In this document: in pieces, positions 7,799 to 9,958 of the stretch | Layout of the letters: each line of letters starts with the position of its first letter | Numbering within the stretch: the first letter of the stretch is position 1 | Source of the DNA: Thiobacillus sp. | GTDB lineage: Bacteria > Pseudomonadota > Gammaproteobacteria > Burkholderiales > Thiobacillaceae | Assembly: GCF_024708915.1 (NCBI RefSeq) | Contig: NZ_JANJXQ010000187.1 | Span: 1-9,958, forward strand | Direction of reading: 5' to 3' | Length of the DNA stretch: 9,958 nt | The notes under the pieces: model-generated | What the model was told of the DNA's origin: nothing | The model's input: only the letters and a program-made list of their open reading frames with translations | Databases searched by the model: none | Program-made: the position numbers and the translations under genes

Positions 7799-9700
7799 AT
7801 GCCGCTCCTCACTTTTGACCGACTCGAACTGGCCTATGGCCACTGGCCGCTGCTCGACGGCGCTTCGCTGGTGATCGAGGCGGGCGAGCGTATCGGCTTG
7901 ATCGGCCGCAACGGCACCGGCAAATCGAGTCTGCTGAAAATCATCGCCAGCGAGAGCCAGGCAGATGCCGGCGAAGTCTGGCGTGCGCCGGGCCTGAAGC
8001 TGGCCTACGTGCCGCAGGAGCCGCAGTTTCAGCCCGGCCACAGCGTGTTCGAAGCCGTGGCGGAAGGCATCGGCGCGGCACAGACGCTGCTGGCCGAATA
8101 CCATGCCGTGGCGCATGCCATGGCCGAAGGCGACGAGACGGTGTACGCCGATTTCGAACGCTTGTCGCATGATCTGGAGGTGGCCGATGCCTGGCGGCTC
8201 AACAGCCGGGTGGAAGAAACCCTGCAGCGCCTCAGTCTGGATGCCGAGGCGGCGGTGGAAAAGCTGTCCGGCGGCCTGAAAAAACGCGTGGCGCTGGCGC
8301 GCGCACTGGTGGCCGAGCCCGAACTGCTGCTGCTGGACGAACCGACCAACCACCTGGATTTTTCCGCCATCGAGTGGCTGGAAACCCTGCTCAACGACTA
8401 TCGCGGTGCGCTGCTTTTCATCACTCACGACCGGCGCTTCCTGGACAACGTCGCCAATCGCATCGTCGAGCTCGATCGCGGCCAGTTGCGCGAATACCAG
8501 GGCAATTTCAGCGCCTACCAGGCCAAGAAGGCCGAGCAGCTTGAGGTTGAGGCGGTGCACAACCGCAAGTTCGACAAATTCTGGAAGCAGGAGGAGGCCT
8601 GGATCCGCAAGGGAGTCGAGGCGCGCCGCACCCGCAACGAAGGCCGGGTAAGACGGCTGGAGGCGCTGCGCCGTACCCGCGAGGCGCGCATCGCCCATGC
8701 CGGTCAGGTGGGGTTCCAGCTCGACACCGGCGATCGTTCCGGCAAGGTGGTGGCCGAACTCGATCATGTCGGCTACGGCTACGACAGCCGCGTCCTCATC
8801 CGTGACTTTTCCGCTACCATCCTGCGTGGCGACAAGCTCGGCCTGCTCGGCCCCAATGGCGCCGGCAAGACCACACTGATTCGTCTCATCCTCGGCGAAC
8901 TGAAGCCGCAATCCGGCTGGATCAAGCAGGGCACCAAGCTCGAAGTGGCCTACTTCGACCAGTTCCGCAACCAGCTGAACGACGAGGCGACGCTGATCGA
9001 CACCATCTCGCCCGGCTCCGACTACGTGGAAATCGGCGGGCAGAAAAAACACGTCATCAGCTACCTGGAAGACTTCCTGTTCCCCGCCGAACGGGCGCGC
9101 GCCAAGGTCTCGGCGCTGTCCGGCGGCGAGCGCAACCGGCTGTTGCTGGCGCGGCTGTTCGCGCGCCCGGCCAACCTCCTGGTGCTGGACGAGCCGACCA
9201 ACGATCTCGACATCGACACCCTGGAGTTGCTGGAGCAGTTGCTGCAGGACTACAGCGGCACGGTGATCATCGTCTCGCACGATCGCGCGTTCCTCGACAA
9301 CGTCGTCACCCAGTCGATCGTGTTCGAGGGCGAGGGCCGGCTGACCGAGATCGTCGGCGGCTATGCCGACTGGCAGGCATGGAAGCAACAGCAGCGCGCA
9401 CCCGACCCCACGCGGGCGGCAAGCCCCAAGGCCGCGGCGCAGCCCGGGGCGGCGAAACCCGAACCCAAAAGCAGACTCAGCTACAAGGAGGCGCGCGAAC
9501 TCGACGCCCTTCCGGCGCAGATCGCCGAACTGGAAACCGAACAGGCGCAGATCGCCGAACGGCTGGCCGACCCCGCGCTGTATCAGGCCAACCCGCAGGA
9601 GGCCGCTGTTCTGCACGCCCGCAGCGAAGCCATCGAGGCCGAACTGCTCGCTGCGCTGGCGCGCTGGGAGGCGCTGGAGGCCAAGGCGGCTGCCAGCTGA
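7799..9700 (+). CDS. uup: ABC-F family ATPase Uup
   Basis: This 633-residue soluble protein has two ABC ATPase domains and no membrane segment, close to E. coli Uup in length. ABC-F proteins bind the ribosome; Uup also binds branched DNA through its C-terminal domain, and its loss raises precise transposon excision in E. coli. Domain 1 has Walker A GRNGTGKSS (36-44), signature LSGGLKKR (156 onward) and Walker B with D180-E181 followed by PTNHLD. The Uup-type linker QEEAWIRKGVEARRTRNEG lies near 258-292. Domain 2 has Walker A GPNGAGKTT (351-359), signature LSGGERNR (440 onward) and D464-E465 followed by PTNDLD. An Ala/Pro linker leads to a C-terminal coiled coil from about residue 560, which favours Uup over EttA or YheS. 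No clear ribosome site precedes ATG 7799, and it starts 30 bases after pxpA, so cotranscription with the pxp operon is possible. Confidence 0.93.
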   Translation: MPLLTFDRLELAYGHWPLLDGASLVIEAGERIGLIGRNGTGKSSLLKIIASESQADAGEVWRAPGLKLAYVPQEPQFQPGHSVFEAVAEGIGAAQTLLAEYHAVAHAMAEGDETVYADFERLSHDLEVADAWRLNSRVEETLQRLSLDAEAAVEKLSGGLKKRVALARALVAEPELLLLDEPTNHLDFSAIEWLETLLNDYRGALLFITHDRRFLDNVANRIVELDRGQLREYQGNFSAYQAKKAEQLEVEAVHNRKFDKFWKQEEAWIRKGVEARRTRNEGRVRRLEALRRTREARIAHAGQVGFQLDTGDRSGKVVAELDHVGYGYDSRVLIRDFSATILRGDKLGLLGPNGAGKTTLIRLILGELKPQSGWIKQGTKLEVAYFDQFRNQLNDEATLIDTISPGSDYVEIGGQKKHVISYLEDFLFPAERARAKVSALSGGERNRLLLARLFARPANLLVLDEPTNDLDIDTLELLEQLLQDYSGTVIIVSHDRAFLDNVVTQSIVFEGEGRLTEIVGGYADWQAWKQQQRAPDPTRAASPKAAAQPGAAKPEPKSRLSYKEARELDALPAQIAELETEQAQIAERLADPALYQANPQEAAVLHARSEAIEAELLAALARWEALEAKAAAS

Positions 9701-9703
9701 GCG

Positions 9704-9721
9704 GCGGGTGCCGGCACCCGC
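9704..9721. repeat. 18-bp GC-rich palindrome just after uup
   Basis: GCGGGTGCCGGCACCCGC is a perfect palindrome starting four bases after the uup stop. The transcript could form a stable hairpin. It is followed by GGGTTAGGGG rather than a T-run, so intrinsic termination is doubtful. It may stabilise the 3' end or act as an inefficient terminator between uup and mnmG. Confidence 0.5.
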
Positions 9722-9743
9722 GGGTTAGGGGTTCGCGTGGCCA

Positions 9744-9759
9744 TGTTTCACGTGGAACA
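9744..9759. promoter_or_regulatory. parS ParB-binding site, site 3 (full consensus match)
   Basis: Read on the minus strand this is TGTTCCACGTGAAACA, which fits all positions of the consensus TGTTNCACGTGAAACA. It sits at the centre of a 32-bp inverted repeat (9736-9767) whose arms pair except at one position (T9748 with G9755). An additional right half-site, CACGTGAAAC, follows at 9764-9773. The location directly upstream of mnmG, which in many Proteobacteria is followed by rsmG, parA and parB, makes a genuine parS likely. It is the best of the three sites. Confidence 0.82.
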
Positions 9760-9766
9760 TGGCCAC

Positions 9767-9795
9767 GTGAAACGGAAGCCGGCAACGGGTAGAAT
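9767..9795 (+). promoter_or_regulatory. Predicted mnmG promoter overlapping the parS half-site
   Basis: GTGAAA (9767-9772, four of six matches to -35) and TAGAAT (9790-9795, five of six matches to -10) are separated by 17 bases. The predicted start of transcription would fall at about 9802, at or one base before the mnmG ATG. The -35 element lies within the CACGTGAAAC half-site, so bound ParB could block or modulate this promoter. Confidence 0.5.
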
Positions 9796-9802
9796 GGCGC
9801 CC

Positions 9803-9865
9803 ATGAAATTCCCCGAGCCCTTCGATGTCATCGTCGTCGGTGGCGGCCAGGCCGGCACCGAGGCC
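9803..9865 (+). CDS. mnmG: MnmG (GidA), N-terminal fragment, similarity lost after residue 21
   Basis: MnmG is the FAD-dependent partner of MnmE in U34 modification of tRNA. MKFPEPFDVIVVGGGQAG plus TEA matches the MnmG N-terminus, including the Gly-rich dinucleotide-binding loop (13-18). The usual His in GGGHAG is Gln (CAG) here, one base away from His. From codon 22 (9866) on, the frame stays open to the window end but no longer resembles MnmG, where an ALAAARMG-like helix is expected. Either the contig end is chimeric or the gene is interrupted. No ribosome site precedes the ATG, and the -10 element lies only seven bases upstream, so the mRNA may be leaderless. Annotated only to where the family match holds. 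Confidence 0.8.
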
Positions 9866-9957
9866 TCGCCGCCCTTCTGCAGCGCTGCGAGCATCTCGGC
9901 TCCAGACTCGGCCGCGCGTGCGCGTGCGCGCTCCAGCCTCAGCTCGTCGGCAATGCG
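9865..9957 (-). other. Possible minus-strand coding fragment at the window end
   Basis: Read on the minus strand from 9957, 31 codons are open and give a plausible charged helix (RIADELRLERARARAAESG, then AEMLAALQKGGE). The plus-strand mnmG frame over the same bases gives a Ser/Ala/Arg-rich string typical of antisense translation. No start, stop or known domain is visible, so I assign no function. It could be foreign sequence joined by misassembly or part of an inserted element. Confidence 0.3.
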
Positions 9958-9958
9958 C

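Noticed and set aside
7724..9616. 630-codon open minus-strand frame opposite uup
   Set aside because: Antisense shadow of a complete ABC-F protein; no domain signature of its own.
9704..9721. GC palindrome as the intrinsic terminator of uup
   Set aside because: No T-tract follows; kept only as a palindrome.
1..9958. CRISPR arrays, insertion sequences, tRNA or rRNA genes, DnaA-box clusters
   Set aside because: I looked for regularly spaced repeats, transposase motifs, tRNA-like cloverleaves and TTATCCACA-type boxes and saw none that I could support; oriC itself is probably outside the window.

Overview
This window is a GC-rich segment whose gene content and order suggest the replication-origin region of a betaproteobacterial chromosome, perhaps a Rhodocyclales-like or related lineage. 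The class is an inference from protein flavour and gene order; no rRNA or other taxonomic marker is present. All genes I can support run left to right on the + strand. The window opens inside yidC and ends about 160 bases into mnmG, so it is probably a contig fragment.

Layout: the 3' end of yidC (1-177) overlaps mnmE (149-1489), the tRNA-modification GTPase. After a 75-base gap comes an ABC exporter half-transporter (1565-3331). A 328-base gene-free stretch holds a likely promoter and a long leader for an RhlE-type DEAD-box helicase (3660-5300), which ends at a strong intrinsic terminator (5331-5361). Next is a tightly coupled 5-oxoprolinase operon, pxpB-pxpC-pxpA (5494-7768), with ATGA overlaps at both junctions. 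Thirty bases later comes the ABC-F ATPase gene uup (7799-9700). A roughly 100-base intergenic region then leads into the start of mnmG (9803 onward). MnmE and MnmG form one tRNA U34-modifying complex. In many Proteobacteria mnmG heads an mnmG-rsmG-parA-parB cluster, and here the two partners lie about 8 kb apart.

The most notable signal is non-coding: three strong matches to the ParB-binding site parS, built on GTTTCACGTGAAAC, within about 4.4 kb. One (5336-5351) lies inside the rhlE terminator hairpin. One (7564-7579) is embedded in the pxpA reading frame, where it encodes VSRET. One (9744-9759) is a full-consensus match inside a 32-bp near-perfect palindrome just upstream of mnmG, overlapping its predicted promoter. 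This looks like the centromere (parS cluster) of the chromosome, folded into a terminator, a coding sequence and a promoter. The proteins are ordinary members of known families, and I see no undescribed multi-gene system.

One anomaly sits at the right end. MnmG similarity stops abruptly after residue 21 (about 9865), and the last 93 bases read more like protein on the opposite strand. An assembly chimera at a contig end, or a real insertion or inversion in mnmG, would both explain this.
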